Shown here piece after piece: positions 51,740-63,049 of a DNA stretch of 64,000 bases. How positions within the stretch are numbered: position 1 is the first letter of the stretch; each line of letters starts with the position of its first letter. The notes under the pieces are model-generated. The model saw nothing but the letters and a program-made list of their open reading frames with translations. It searched no databases and was not told where the DNA came from. The position numbers and the translations under genes were made by a program. This DNA comes from Mesocentrotus franciscanus (taxonomy: Eukaryota > Echinodermata > Echinoidea > Camarodonta > Strongylocentrotidae), in the NCBI GenBank assembly GCA_037976565.1, contig CP137679.1, positions 6,539,710 to 6,603,709 on the forward strand, in the 5' to 3' direction.

Positions 51740-54430
51740 CCCTGCACTAAACTGCATGATTCTACGCGTTTATAGGTTCCACATATACATTTTGAAGTCA
51801 GGCCATTGTGTACAAATAAATATCAGGGGTCCGATCAGTCGCCGATCGGGGCCGGGGGATGGTGGGGTATATTCCCCCAATATTTCAGGTGGGGTGGCCT
51901 GTACAATCATCCCCCAATAATTCACCATAAAAAATTTAAAAAATGAAGAGAAAAATTAATGATGAGAGCCCGATGAGAGTAGTTAATGGTTATTACTCGC
52001 AAGATGACCATCAATATAATTATACACATTTTGCTATCTCATTTTCATAATACATACATATATAAATAGAAAACGAAGTAAATGAGACAACCGTATATGA
52101 GACAAGAATAAATTAAATTCTCGCTCATACGGCTTCATCAGGAATTGATGAATTTATTCAATTTATTAAATCAACAGCATCATAGAAATGCAGTGCGCCA
52201 AATGCAAAGCCGCAGCGTTAAAAAGCAACGAGCTAAATGTTAAGCGCGAAGCGCAAAACGGTGCAAAAAAGAAGTAGAGTGGGAGAGTTATAAGATAGTT
52301 CACTAGTTGTTATGTTGTTTCCGTTCACCCTTTTAAAATTCACGTCATTGTATCTTTATTTTTTTTTTCACTCATTTTATTTCCTGATATTTCCTAAAAC
52401 ATTTTTCAAAACGCGCTAGGAGTTACAGTCGTGTATTGTTTAACTCTTTTAATTTGGGCATTATTGCCAAGAAAAAATTATCAACCAATTCCTCAATATA
52501 AAGAACTCTTAAAGGTAAAGGAAAGCATCTGAGCAAGAATATCACATGAATTTTGGCCAGTTCAATCTGAAGTGATTTTAAAGCTACGACTATGTGGGTC
52601 GGATGATGCGTTTTTTTCATAATGCAAGTAAAGTAATAAAATATTGTATCATTGAAGAGAAAGACGGTTTTGTCCAAATGGCAGCATGTAGGAGACGAAA
52701 CTTTCAGTTTGTTCCCTGATTCATACTCAGTATCTTTCTTTTTTTTTTGATTTCATCCATTTCTTTGTTTATTTATATCTCTACATGTAAAACATTTGAA
52801 GAGCTATTTTCCGGAGCAAAATCTTTTGATAGCAAATGGAGATAATGATATACATTTTCCTCTATTTACCTTGAACAAAATTATTAACCTAAATTACGAG
52901 AGAAATTATGAACACATGCATCTTTTAATAACAATTTTCCATAGACACCTCTTGAAAATAAGCTCTTTGTATGTACATAAACAAGCAATACAACAGAATA
53001 CTCCAGTTCGATATTTTGGAGAAAGATTATTATGTCACAACTTATTTTTGTTTTATTGAAAAGCTGATGTAGGCCTATGTATTGTATTCAAACGTAACAG
53101 GCATAAGATAGTAAGGTTTTTTTGAAGGTTAGAATGTTATTAAGTTTGAAGTTTTGTTTATAACACCCTTCCAATAATAATGCACCTTCTAAGACTAAAT
53201 ATAGTTTTTGAGAAAAAAATAGTGCTCTGGTCAGGGCCTTAGGGGAATATTATGCTTATATTTTAGAGCGTATCTGGTATGATAAGTATATCTGGGTGAA
53301 GAAGGAGATAATGGAAGTTTGTTGTTTGGTAGTTGGAACGTAAGTTTTATATTATGTTTTTAAGAAACAGACAGTTTGTATGAGATCAGGAGTGGAAATT
53401 TTCTGTCATTTTGAGAACCAAATTTTGCATCAGTGATATTCTGTTTCATTGAATTGAGTTTCCCGCAGAGAGGATTCAGTTGGTTTAATTAAAGAAGGAA
53501 GAGAGTCAAATGAAGAACCAAAAGCAATATGTTTTTCATTTACTAATGAGAACTATGTTTTTTGAGATCTCCTTACACAGAATATTGGAATGGGTTTTTC
53601 ACGATGAATGTTGTTTGGAGACATCAATATTCATAAAATGTATGTTTCTATCACCAGGAAATAAAGAATTTTCTGTCTACATGAACCTTTCCTGGTTGCT
53701 TATTAATGCATTTGCCCACTGGTAACATAATACTTTCACAAGTTGATATCCCTCAACATTGGATTTTTTTTGGTACTGTCTAAATTTCGTTTAAAAATAG
53801 ATGATATCAGTCTGGTAGGCCTACACTGCAGGCAAGAGTCAGGACTAACATTTAGCATGTTATTCATTTTATTATTACCACTCTTATATTCTCTGAAATG
53901 TTATCTTTATTGAGGGTGACTTGAAAAGTTAATAACTTGGAAGGGAGTGGGTGCAACCTGCCACACGCTTCTACCTCTTGGTTGCTTTGATCCATTGCCC
54001 AAAATATTTTGGCACCTATCATCCCCCAACCACGGATACAAATCGACACCCCTGTGTACAATATAAAGGGAGCTGGAACATAAAATCGTGATAATAAACA
54101 AAACTAACAAACCCAACCCAAAGACCAAATATGTAATAATAATACAATTTTTTATTATAAAAATAGATAGGCCTGTAATTAAAAAAAAACAATCATAGTG
54201 GGATTTGGAAGTTAGACACTTAAGATAAAGTTGATAGGATATTGTTAACCCCCTGGACACTTCCCCTTTAAATCATTACACTGTCACTGTCAACAAGAGA
54301 TAGATCAAAGCAAAAATAGGAGCCCATTAAGTCATGACAAGTTTTACCATTTCGGAATATAATTGATTCATGGCTGTTAATAGGATTTAAATCACCTTTG
54401 ACTTCTGACTATTCCTTTATATGTCCTGCA
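51740..54430. other. Intergenic, mostly unrecognised AT-rich sequence
   Basis: Contains G-rich tracts near 51850 and small ORFs without family resemblance. I see no gene; it may be degraded transposon body. Confidence 0.45.
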
Positions 54431-54432
54431 TA

Positions 54433-55528
54433 CAGGGGCGGCGATTTCTTTTCATGACAGGGGAGGACGAAATGCAAGGGACGAGGGAGCAGTGGCGTAA
54501 TGAGCAAAATCGTTTTTTTTGGGGGGGTGGGGAGAAAAAAATCCGCATCCCCACACTTACATGTTACATGCAGGCCCCGCGGAACGTTTTTCAAAGCCGG
54601 GGGGGGGGGCTAAAGTATTTACGATCAGCCTAGAGCAAAGCTATCGAGGCAAGTGGAGCGTAAATTGACGTGGGGTCCAGGGGCAAAGCCCGGTGGGGTC
54701 AAGGGGCAGAGCCCCATGAAGCACAGGGGTTTTAGGCATTTAATTAAGGTCAGATGAGCATCCAGGAGGCGGAGCCCCCGGAAGCTCAGGGGTTTTAGGC
54801 ATTTAATTACGGTCAGATGTGCATATTTTTATACCTTATTTGTGACACTGGCATGCCGGTCACTAATTTGAGAGTAGGGTCCAGGGTGCGGAGCCCCCAG
54901 AAGCTCAGGGGTTTTAGGCATTAAATTACGATCAGATGAGCATCCAGGGCCCGCCTTAGCGCCCTTAGTGGGGTCCAGGGGGCAGAGCCCCCGGAAGCTC
55001 GGGGAAAAATCATTCCAATTTAGCAACATTTGTAAATCACTGGTATCGAATTAGATATAAACTACGTTTGAATTTTATTTGAGGGGAATGCCCGAAGCCC
55101 TCCCCCCCCCCCAATCAATACGCAAATCGAGGGAGCATAGTGAACGTGAGGGGTGAAGGTGACGGAAGTGACTACCCCCTCACAGGTTTTTGAAGTTTTG
55201 TTGTATTAAAAAATTACACTCCTTAGCAAAACTATAGTATAAAAACAAGCAACTTGTATACTTTTTTCACACTTCACTTTTCTCGGTATTTACTTGTACA
55301 TTATGAAGGATATTATGCGAGGGAGCGTAGCTGCCGAGTGAGAAGGTTTTTGCATTTTCATTTGTCTAAACGCTGGGGCTCATGGGCCCTCCAGAGCCTA
55401 AAAGTGTGCTATAGTCAGAGTATTTGCTATACATTTTTTTGCACTTTTTCAAATTTTCAGGGGGACGATCCCCCCTAAAAAAAAAAATGAGGGGACGTGT
55501 CCCCCCCCCCCAGTGATCGCCACCCCTG
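54433..55528. mobile_element. hAT-like element, CAGGGGCGGCGAT ends
   Basis: Left CAGGGGCGGCGAT, right ATCGCCACCCCTG; flanks cctgcata and cctgcaat approximate an 8-bp duplication. The interior has about four repeats of ggggtccagggggcagagcc followed by aagctcaggggttttaggca. A cagtggcgtaatgagc start at 54490 suggests a further nested element. Confidence 0.78.
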
Positions 55529-56226
55529 CCTGCAATGTGTTATCAGTTTAAGGTGAAAATTACATTGTGACTATTAAGTGGACTCAAAAATTAAATATTT
55601 GTATGAAAAGAAAATATCAAAATATCTTGCATGGTAAAAGGTTTGTACAACTGTTTATTTGGAAATAGAAAAATCCTGGAAGGGATGGTTAATCCGCCAC
55701 GGCAGGCGGCCATCATAAAAAAGTATATTCTCTAGTTGTCAGACCCATATCACTTCAAGATAGAATATATGTATATCTTCAAATGTGTAAACTGAAGAGT
55801 TTAAAACATGTGTTTTAACGTTTAGAAGGCTATTTTTTCTTCATTCTAATATTTTGTTGAAGCCTTAAACATTGGACATAACTTTTATGGCATCGCATTT
55901 TTACTAAGAAAAATATAATAGTATACATGTACATACCAAATGAAAATATCCGGGGGTCCCCCATCTCAAACACAAAACTTATACGCCGGTCATTATATGA
56001 AAATATATGGTATAATCTACATAGCTTCTGAAGCATTTTGCATCTCTTGTCCCTTAATTGCTACCACTTTCATATTTTTGTAAATTTCCTAAATCATTTA
56101 AATAACTGCAGTTGTCTCTTCTCCCCGAGAAACGGTTTAGGAAGATTAGAGACCCCTCTTTAGTTAGTTGGTGGATAAAGTTATGACTGTCTTATCGTTG
56201 GTTTCGAGAAACTGGCGCCCCGGTGA

Positions 56227-56400
56227 CAGTATACGCAGCGGGGGAATTTAATTGATCAGCCGGCCTCGCCGCGAAAGTTTGATCGGACTTGGACTCTTTG
56301 GAGCTGGGACAGACGCCCAGCCGGCCCGGTACGCCTCGGCCTCACGTCGCACCTCGCGCGCCGCGCCGGGATTTGCTAGCTGCTAGTGCATGGTGATCTT
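56227..56400 (+). promoter_or_regulatory. FIRRM GC-rich proximal promoter
   Basis: A CpG-dense block (cctcacgtcgcacctcgcgc and gccgcgccggg) in an otherwise AT-rich region, directly after the transposon end and just upstream of the FIRRM start. GCCGCGAAA at 56268-56276 is a near-match to an E2F half. No TATA box. Confidence 0.6.
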
Positions 56401-56428
56401 TGACTTCAGTTTACTCTGTTTTGATGAA

Positions 56429-56514
56429 ATGTCTCAGGAATCAAGCATTGATGATATCTCATCATGGAGCCAGGAAACTTGCAGACTGAAGCTGAACGAA
56501 ACACTCCCATTGTT
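56429..56514 (+). CDS. FIRRM: FIRRM exon 1 (tentative 3' end)
   Basis: ATG at 56429 opens MSQESSIDDISSWSQETCRL then KLNETLPLL. An in-frame ATG 39 bases upstream (56390) is an alternative start. A GTTAAT donor after 56513-56514 leaves phase 2, which does not join exon 2 in frame; a weak GTTTCA donor near 56541 would be phase 0, or a further small exon is missing. FIRRM (C1orf112) partners FIGNL1 to control RAD51 on chromatin. Confidence 0.5.
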
Positions 56515-58922
56515 AATAATATCCTTTTATTTTTTTAATGAAGTTTCATTTGAAGATGAGACTCTCTCTCTCACTCTCAGCTGAGTGACTTTGACTAATT
56601 AGTACAGTATCATTATATGAATCATCATTCAAGTCAATACGTCACCTAACTAAGTTAGAACGAAACATCAGTGTGTTTCGTTTGCAATGGGGATATGTTC
56701 TGCTGAGACTACATGCATAACGTTGGAGGAGAGCATCAAAAGACAAAATCTGTTTATTAATAAAAAATTTCCAAGGCCAAGCAGAAAGAATTTTTTCTGT
56801 ACTATAACTATAGACTTTCTAGACCGTAGATGTTACATCAATCTAAGCTAAATCGTAGTTCATTTTGGGTTATGTTCCACTGAAACTAGATCTACATGTA
56901 TGTCTGGCTTCACCGAATCGCTCTCTTACAATTAAGGAGCAGACAGAATTTTCTGTCTATATAGTCTTCTTATGAGTGCAATCACAACAAAAATCATTGA
57001 TTATACTGAACTGCTGATCTGCACACAAATTTCATGGCCTTTGCTAGACAGATTAATCTGTCTGCTTGGAGTATTTTTTTAACATGAAGCCAGACGTCGT
57101 AGTCTCATCCAGTAGAGGCGCACGGCCGATTTGGGAAACTCCCATTTGAGAAACTATCTTCCAAATTCCATATTGAAGACTTGGCTTACAAAAACTCAAA
57201 AAAACAAAAGAAACAACATCAACAACGGCAATTTTCCCTGCAAATCTTTTGCCTGTCCGATGTCAGGAGCCCATTGGTTTTGTGTATGGATCATAAGTTT
57301 AACAAAAACTGTTATGAAAACAAAAGTAGGTGGTCAAAAAGGGGTAATTTTCATGAGGAAACTGCTCATCATATTTTTATTTTATTTGCAGCAAATAGAA
57401 ATTAAGGAAATGGGTGTCCCAAATGGGAGACAGGGGCCCGTTTCTCGAAACCATCATAAGTCTAACTTCTTGACTAAATCAGCGTTAATAAGCTACTTGT
57501 CCGCTAGGTGTTTCACGAAGCCCTCTTAGCCAAGATCAAAGACAACATCCTGACTAAGTAGTTATGACCCCGTCATATCTGTCACAACTTTTTAGTCGAT
57601 GGGCAGCGCCATCACATGTCATTTTTGGGGTAGACTATGGCTGGCAAAAAAGGACAAGAAATCCTCCAGCTATGATCTTTCTATACATTCACTTAAACAG
57701 AGAGTATATCGTTTTTTATATTTGAAAGTCTTATGAAAATATGCCATGTTTATATTTAAGGCTTTTCCCACATAACTAAACTGACTATACGCGTTTATTT
57801 CCACATTGTAAAATCCTCGGAAGGGATGGGTAATCTGCCACGGCAGGCAAGCCATAGTCAGAAGTGTATTCTCTAGTTTTCAGACCCATATTAATTTCGA
57901 GATAAATTCTATCTTCAAATGTGTAAACTGAATAGTTTAAAACATGTGTTTTAGCGTTTGGAATGTTGAAGTTTTGTCATTTCATTATTGTGCCGACGCC
58001 TAAAACATCGGACAAAACGTTTATAACATCGTATATTTACTAAGAATGATATAAGGGTGTATTTTTATAAACTACCAAATGAAAATATCTGGGGGTGCCC
58101 ATCTCAAAAACAAAACTGATTCATCGGTCATGAAATGAAATACTCACAATTATATTTTACAATTAATTCTATGGTATAATCTACTCAAATTTTGAAGTAT
58201 ATTGCATCTCTTATCCCCTGGTACCATTTTCAATCTTTTTTAGTCCTAATTAATTTAAATAATTGCAGTTTTCCTAAAATTACTTTTTTTTAATCCGGTG
58301 GAATTGTGCCTAAGGCTATATCTTGGCTCCTCTTCTCGCCGATAGTATCGATTTCACGAGATGTCTAGCTAGTAAGCTCTTCGTGAAACAGTTTAGGAAG
58401 ATCAGAGACATCTCCGTAGTTGGCGGATAAAGTTATGACTGTCTTGTCGTTGGTTTCGAGAAACGGGCCCCTGTTTCCCAAATAGACTACCAAAATCTTG
58501 GCAAAAGTCTCCAGCATTAGATTTAGAGGCTGACTCCCAAATAGGAGATAGTCTCCCATATTGGCTATCTTAAAATGAAAGCTTTTCAGTTCAGAGAAGC
58601 TTTAAAAAAATATATGCATAACATTGATATTACATGGGTTTATTTTATCTTAAGATTGGAGATCACTCGCATAGCCAGCAATCACATTCATGCCCCTCTC
58701 CCATACATGCCCTCCCCCATAAGAATTTTTTTCTGATTTGATTTGTAAAATAGCAAATTTCTCAGTGAACCTCAGTCATTTTATTTGTTTTTTCACCAGA
58801 GATCTCTTGGAGCCTTTCAAGCTAAATTGTTCCTTGTGTATTTTTTGGCCCCCCCATGCTTCCCATGCATGCCCCACCCACCCCCAAGAGATTGATGACC
58901 TTAACCTCATTTTTAAGCTCAG
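56515..58922. other. FIRRM intron 1
   Basis: Holds the element 57431-58473. The stretch 56650-57100 has weakly paired blocks (atgaagccagacgtcgtagt and ctacatgtatgtctggcttc) suggesting a decayed foldback. A missing small exon could be here. Confidence 0.5.
57431..58473. mobile_element. MITE with CAGGGGCCCGTTTCTCGAAACC ends
   Basis: Ends CAGGGGCCCGTTTCTCGAAA and TTTCGAGAAACGGGCCCCTG are exact inverses. Internal blocks (tgccacggcaggcaag, cagacccata, aaaacatgtgttttagcg) match 55665-56226 in the same orientation. No target duplication was identified. Confidence 0.85.
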
Positions 58923-59045
58923 TATGACAATGGAGCTTCAGCAGCCAAGAAAGTGGGCATCTTGAAGACGATGGTGGTCTCACTACTACCAGTCTTGGAA
59001 GAGGATGGAAGGGAGAGAGAATTCTTGGCTCCTGTCATGTCACAA
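58923..59045 (+). CDS. FIRRM: FIRRM exon 2
   Basis: Opens YDNGASAAKKVGILKTMVVS and continues LLPVLEEDGREREFLAPVMS then Gln, flanked by CTCAG acceptor and GTATAA donor, phase 0 at both ends. It aligns in pattern with the human FIRRM segment around VEMFLPHMNHLTLEQTFFSQ. Confidence 0.82.
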
Positions 59046-59541
59046 GTATAAAATCAGTTCTTCAAGATTTAGCTTTTCAATTGGTTCTATCGAGACTCGT
59101 CTTTCTCTCAACCATTTATAGGAATATTTTGTTCTTCACGACCAACATCACTAGATCATTACATGTTATTCTCTGTTGTCTCTTGATTTGGTTACCCTCT
59201 TTATATCAAGCTTTTCTTCAACTTCAGAATATAAAGAGTGATATATTAATAATTCAATTATGTCTAATCAGAGGGAATGAAATTCATATCATCATTTAAT
59301 CGATTTTGCCCCTAATTTGAATGCATTTAATCAGAGAGTTCTGACAATCTAAAAAAAACACAGACAGTAATCATTATTAAGCTAAAGTTTCTAATCAGAT
59401 CTTAGAAAGGGATTGTACATGTATGTTATCTCTACCTTTAAAAATGGTTGAAATAGATAAGTGATGTGGAAACAGAAGTTATAGAACACTATTCAAAATA
59501 GCTTTTGCTTATAATACCATCTCTCTTCCTATTTATTGCAG
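59046..59541. other. FIRRM intron 2, nothing recognised
   Basis: 496 bp AT-rich sequence. Confidence 0.55.
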
Positions 59542-59643
59542 ACAAGGGTATTATTTAGTAGCATTTGCAGCTCTATAATCACAGCTCTCCAAGAAACAAA
59601 TGCATCGCAGGAGCTTTGCCATTCGCTGCTTCACAGTCTACAG
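59542..59643 (+). CDS. FIRRM: FIRRM exon 3
   Basis: TRVLFSSICSSIITALQETN then ASQELCHSLLHSLQ, 34 codons, ATTGCAG acceptor and GTTAGT donor, phase 0. Predicted helical, as in this all-helical protein family. Confidence 0.85.
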
Positions 59644-60743
59644 GTTAGTAACTTCATACATGCACATGAATGTATGTACTTCTAAATTATTTATGATAGT
59701 GAATCATCCATCTATGAATCCATACCAGATTAATAAAATTTATTGAATTTTATTCTTAATGTTGTTACAAGTCAAAGGGACAAAAAACAGTTTCCCTTTG
59801 GATATCTATGAAGGTTTATTACAAAACATGAAAAGTTAGCTCTTCTAATTGTGTTGTTTGGTGATTTTTCTTTTTTAAGGTCCATTAAATAGCTAAATGG
59901 CTAATATCTCACAGAACAAACCACATAGTTCTATTTATATTTACAAATCAAAGATATTTCAATTGAACATGTTTATATGTATTTCCCAAATTGAGGCTTT
60001 CAGTAATAATGAAAAGGCTGTTGATATATTCTTTCTTCAAAATGTTTATTTCCATCATCACATCCCATGTACAAAAGATGGTATGTCGGGACCAACAAAA
60101 AAGGATATATTGAATTGTATAACTCATTGGAAGATTCTAGGCCTCTGATTGGTCAAAACTGCAGGCATGAAATTCGCTACTGACTGCTGGGCAATATAGC
60201 GAAAAAATATTGACCGATCATAGTTCTACTTGCTCGTACAATGCAAGGATGCAATAATTGCGCATTAAGTTAACAATGGATACGCGAAGTGAGACATGCG
60301 CTATGCTCTTAGATGGGTAAATTTCCTTTGACTCTACAAATTAAAATACAATTTAACAGTCTTATTTGGTTAAAATATGATCTCTTTCAGAATTGACACA
60401 GGAAGCAGTATAAGTATAAAACAATATTGACTGCTTATTTTTGGGTCATGGTTAAAACTATAGCTCCTCGATGATCTCGAGACAGCCCTATGCCTGTTGA
60501 CTTTGTCTCGGGGCACAGTACATTTTTTAGATCACCTTGCCCAATAGTTTTAAACATGCCCCTCAAAGCAGTCAATAAATTGTATCATATTTAAATTGAC
60601 ATAGGATTACACAGAAAATATACAGAAAGAATCATCTGTCCATAGTTCTGAATTGGTAATGATATATTTATTAAAGTGAATAAGTCTAGACAATTTAATA
60701 CATCAGCTGAATTGGATTAATTTGAACTCTTCATTATTTACAG
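59644..60743. other. FIRRM intron 3, nothing recognised
   Basis: 1.1 kb AT-rich sequence with no clear repeat ends. Confidence 0.5.
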
Positions 60744-60887
60744 CTCTTGGTAGAGGTCATCAATAGTCTGGAGATGGCCATTCAACAGATGATGCCTTCC
60801 CCAGGGAATACAGTTTCCTTGGATACAATAGAGTCATTGCCTTGTAATGTTCTAGCGGTCATCCAGAGGTCCTTCAGTCATTGCAAG
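60744..60887 (+). CDS. FIRRM: FIRRM exon 4
   Basis: LLVEVINSLEMAIQQMMPSP then GNTVSLDTIESLPCNVLAVI and QRSFSHCK. The pattern IxSLPxxVLxxIxxxFxHCK matches human FIRRM (IQSLPSSVLHIIKSTFVHCK), the best identity evidence for this gene together with exon 5. Confidence 0.92.
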
Positions 60888-61851
60888 GTAGAATCAGCTT
60901 CAGTGTTCAATTTTCTTGATGTTTTTTAGGTCTATGTTGCATGTTTTTTGACACTTTTGATTGTAAACTGCTGTAACATGTCTATCTAGGCTTTGTGTTA
61001 AAATAATGTAAGTTTTCAAAAATATAATTTTTTAAATGAATGTTGGGCAAATTCTCTTTTATTTATTCTAACAGTTATATTATCAAAAAGAAACATTTAT
61101 TTTCAGTAATTGATTCAGTTAATTAATAAGAATGAATTATTCTTCATACTGGTAATGAGCAAGTTTTGAGCCGGGAATAGAGATTGAAGGCACCTCCTAG
61201 CTCATAGTATTTATCACAATGAATATCCGCAATAGCTCCATAACTTTGTAATATTAATAATATGATAGTGGTAATACTGGAAATAATAATAACAATGATG
61301 ATGATGATGATGATAATAATGATGGTGATGATATCAGCAATAGCTCCATAACCTTATAATGATGATGATGATGATGATGATAACAAAAACAAGAGCAATG
61401 ATAATGATAATATTAATAAGTAATTTTTTTATATAGCACATTATACTCATGATGTCTCTATGCACTTTACATGGTGGATGTAGATAATTCTATTCTAGAA
61501 GATAATTACAATTGCAAATATGAAATATTTATTTGAAATATGTCATTTTACAGATAAGTGGGAAAATACATAATACACAAAGAGAGGGAGATAATTAACA
61601 AATTGCATTTAATCATATAGGTCAGTAAAATATGACAAATAACTGTATAAAAATTATGATTACAATTTACAAGGAAGTAAAAGATAACAGAACAGAGCAT
61701 ATTGAGTAATGATAAGGCAAACCTAAGCATTTTATATAACTTGGATACTCTACATTATTACAAATATTTAATATCCCAATCACTAACGGTGACTAACCAA
61801 CTCAACACTGACTGCATATAGACCATCTCTTGGCTGTTAAGGATAATGCAA

Positions 61852-62157
61852 TAGACCATTTTCTTAATGTAACCAAACCTAATGCAAACGTCTTTGTGAA
61901 GTGCCTTGATACAAATTGTTCATTCACCTGTAATGAATAATTGTATCTCAATAGTCTGAATGCAAATTGCATATATTGTGTGTTGTCAGGTAGGGCAAGC
62001 CATAATGTTTGTCCTACCTGGCAACAACTAATGTATGCAGTTTGCATTTTGACTCCTGAAATACAATTATTTGTAACAAATGAATGAAATAATTCATATC
62101 GAGGCACTTCACAAAGATGTATGCATTAGATATGGTTACATTACGAAAATGGTCTCT
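61852..62157. repeat. Hairpin related to 14752-14905
   Basis: Left taatgtaaccaaacctaatg, right cattagatatggttacatta, with gtctttgtgaagtgcc paired to ggcacttcacaaagat. A second nested inverted pair (gcaagccataatg, ttgtcctacctggcaaca) is in the middle. Confidence 0.8.
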
Positions 62158-62221
62158 TGTCTGTTTGGTGTATTATCAGTCTTTGTTGTTGTGACTGGGG
62201 TGTTAATCCTTATGTTACTAT

Positions 62222-62824
62222 AGTCATGTTCACACGCTAGTTTTGGTTGGCGTAAAGGTCGTGTTTAGAGCTAGCCGGCGTAAGTATGGTAAGGTCGGCG
62301 TAGTGGCCGTCTGAACGATAGTCGTGTTAGCTACGCCGACCTTTACGTCGACTGATTGACACTTGGATTTTTCCAGGAGTAACGCGCTAACACGACTAGA
62401 GGGTAGCGTAAGTTGACCGTGTGGATGCTCTCACTTGGCACTCGGGAGTATCTGTAACCTTTCACAAGGGTTGTATGACCTAACATTTAAAACTTCCAGG
62501 GTCAACCTACAGTGTTTACCACATGCAAGTTTTTTGATGCCGTTAGAGTGATTTTTTTTTAATGGTTTAGGAATATGTTTGTTTACAAACAAACAAAATG
62601 AAAATTAGATTTTGTGCGGTTTAAATGCAGAAGGTGGGTTGAGGTCGACTAGTGCGGGGCGCCACCACTTCCAGAAGTTACGCTGAGTAAGATTGGGTCA
62701 GTGGAAGGTTGTGTCCTAGTTAGAGCGTATGGATAACTAATGGTGTAAGTCAAATATTTATGGAATGTTTATTGCTGCAGGGAAAAACTTACGCCGACTA
62801 GGAAGCCACGTCTGAACATGGCTT
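62222..62824. mobile_element. MITE with GTCATGTTCACACG ends, 70 bp before FIRRM exon 5
   Basis: Left gtcatgttcacacgctagtt to ggcgtaa is inverted at the right (ttacgccgactaggaagcca to gaacatggc), about 33 bp imperfect. Inside, cgtaaaggtcg, ggtcggcgtag and ctacgccgacctttacg repeat the terminal motif, a subterminal-repeat layout. Confidence 0.75.
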
Positions 62825-62895
62825 ATGGGTCATAAAGTGAATCAACATATGACATTAACAGAGTAAACCATTATCATTTTTTTGCTATTTTATAG

Positions 62896-63049
62896 GATAG
62901 TCACACCGTTTATGGGGATCACTTCTCAGCTGTATCAGAGCAACTGTCGGTCCTCTTCAAGAGAGCTTACAGTCTTCAGAAAGCCCTGATGACACTTTTT
63001 GAAGTCGTCTCAGATCCCATAAACAGTCACACTGATAGTCTATCACATG
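62896..63049 (+). CDS. FIRRM: FIRRM exon 5; gene continues off the right side
   Basis: DSHTVYGDHFSAVSEQLSVL then FKRAYSLQKALMTLFEVVSD and PINSHTDSLSH plus one base; donor GTAAGT. LFKxAYSLQKxLMxLxxxV is strongly shared with human FIRRM (LFKEAYSLQKQLMELLDMV). Later exons are not in the window. Confidence 0.92.

Larger units (their letters stand above)
50989..56226. mobile_element. Composite insertion between DNMT1 and FIRRM with CAGGGGCCCGTTT ends
   Basis: The left end caggggcccgttttaacgag, then gtcataagtctaacttcttg, matches the left end of 57431-58473. The segment 55665-56226, ending ggtttcgagaaactggcgcc, matches the right half of the same element. So both ends of one family, in the right orientation, bound 5.2 kb. 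Inside are a copy of the 7707 MITE (51215-51735) and the hAT-like element 54433-55528. No transposase ORF is visible. Confidence 0.6.
60888..62895. other. FIRRM intron 4
   Basis: Contains (GAT)n tracts at 61283-61312 and 61356-61382 separated by a duplicated caatagctccataac segment, a tatagcacatt...ctatgcactttacat block at 61430-61475, the hairpin 61852-62157 and the MITE 62222-62824. Confidence 0.7.

Noticed and set aside
57131..57529. 132-codon plus-strand ORF in FIRRM intron 1
   Set aside because: No family similarity, runs into the MITE end at 57431, and lacks splice signals that would join FIRRM.
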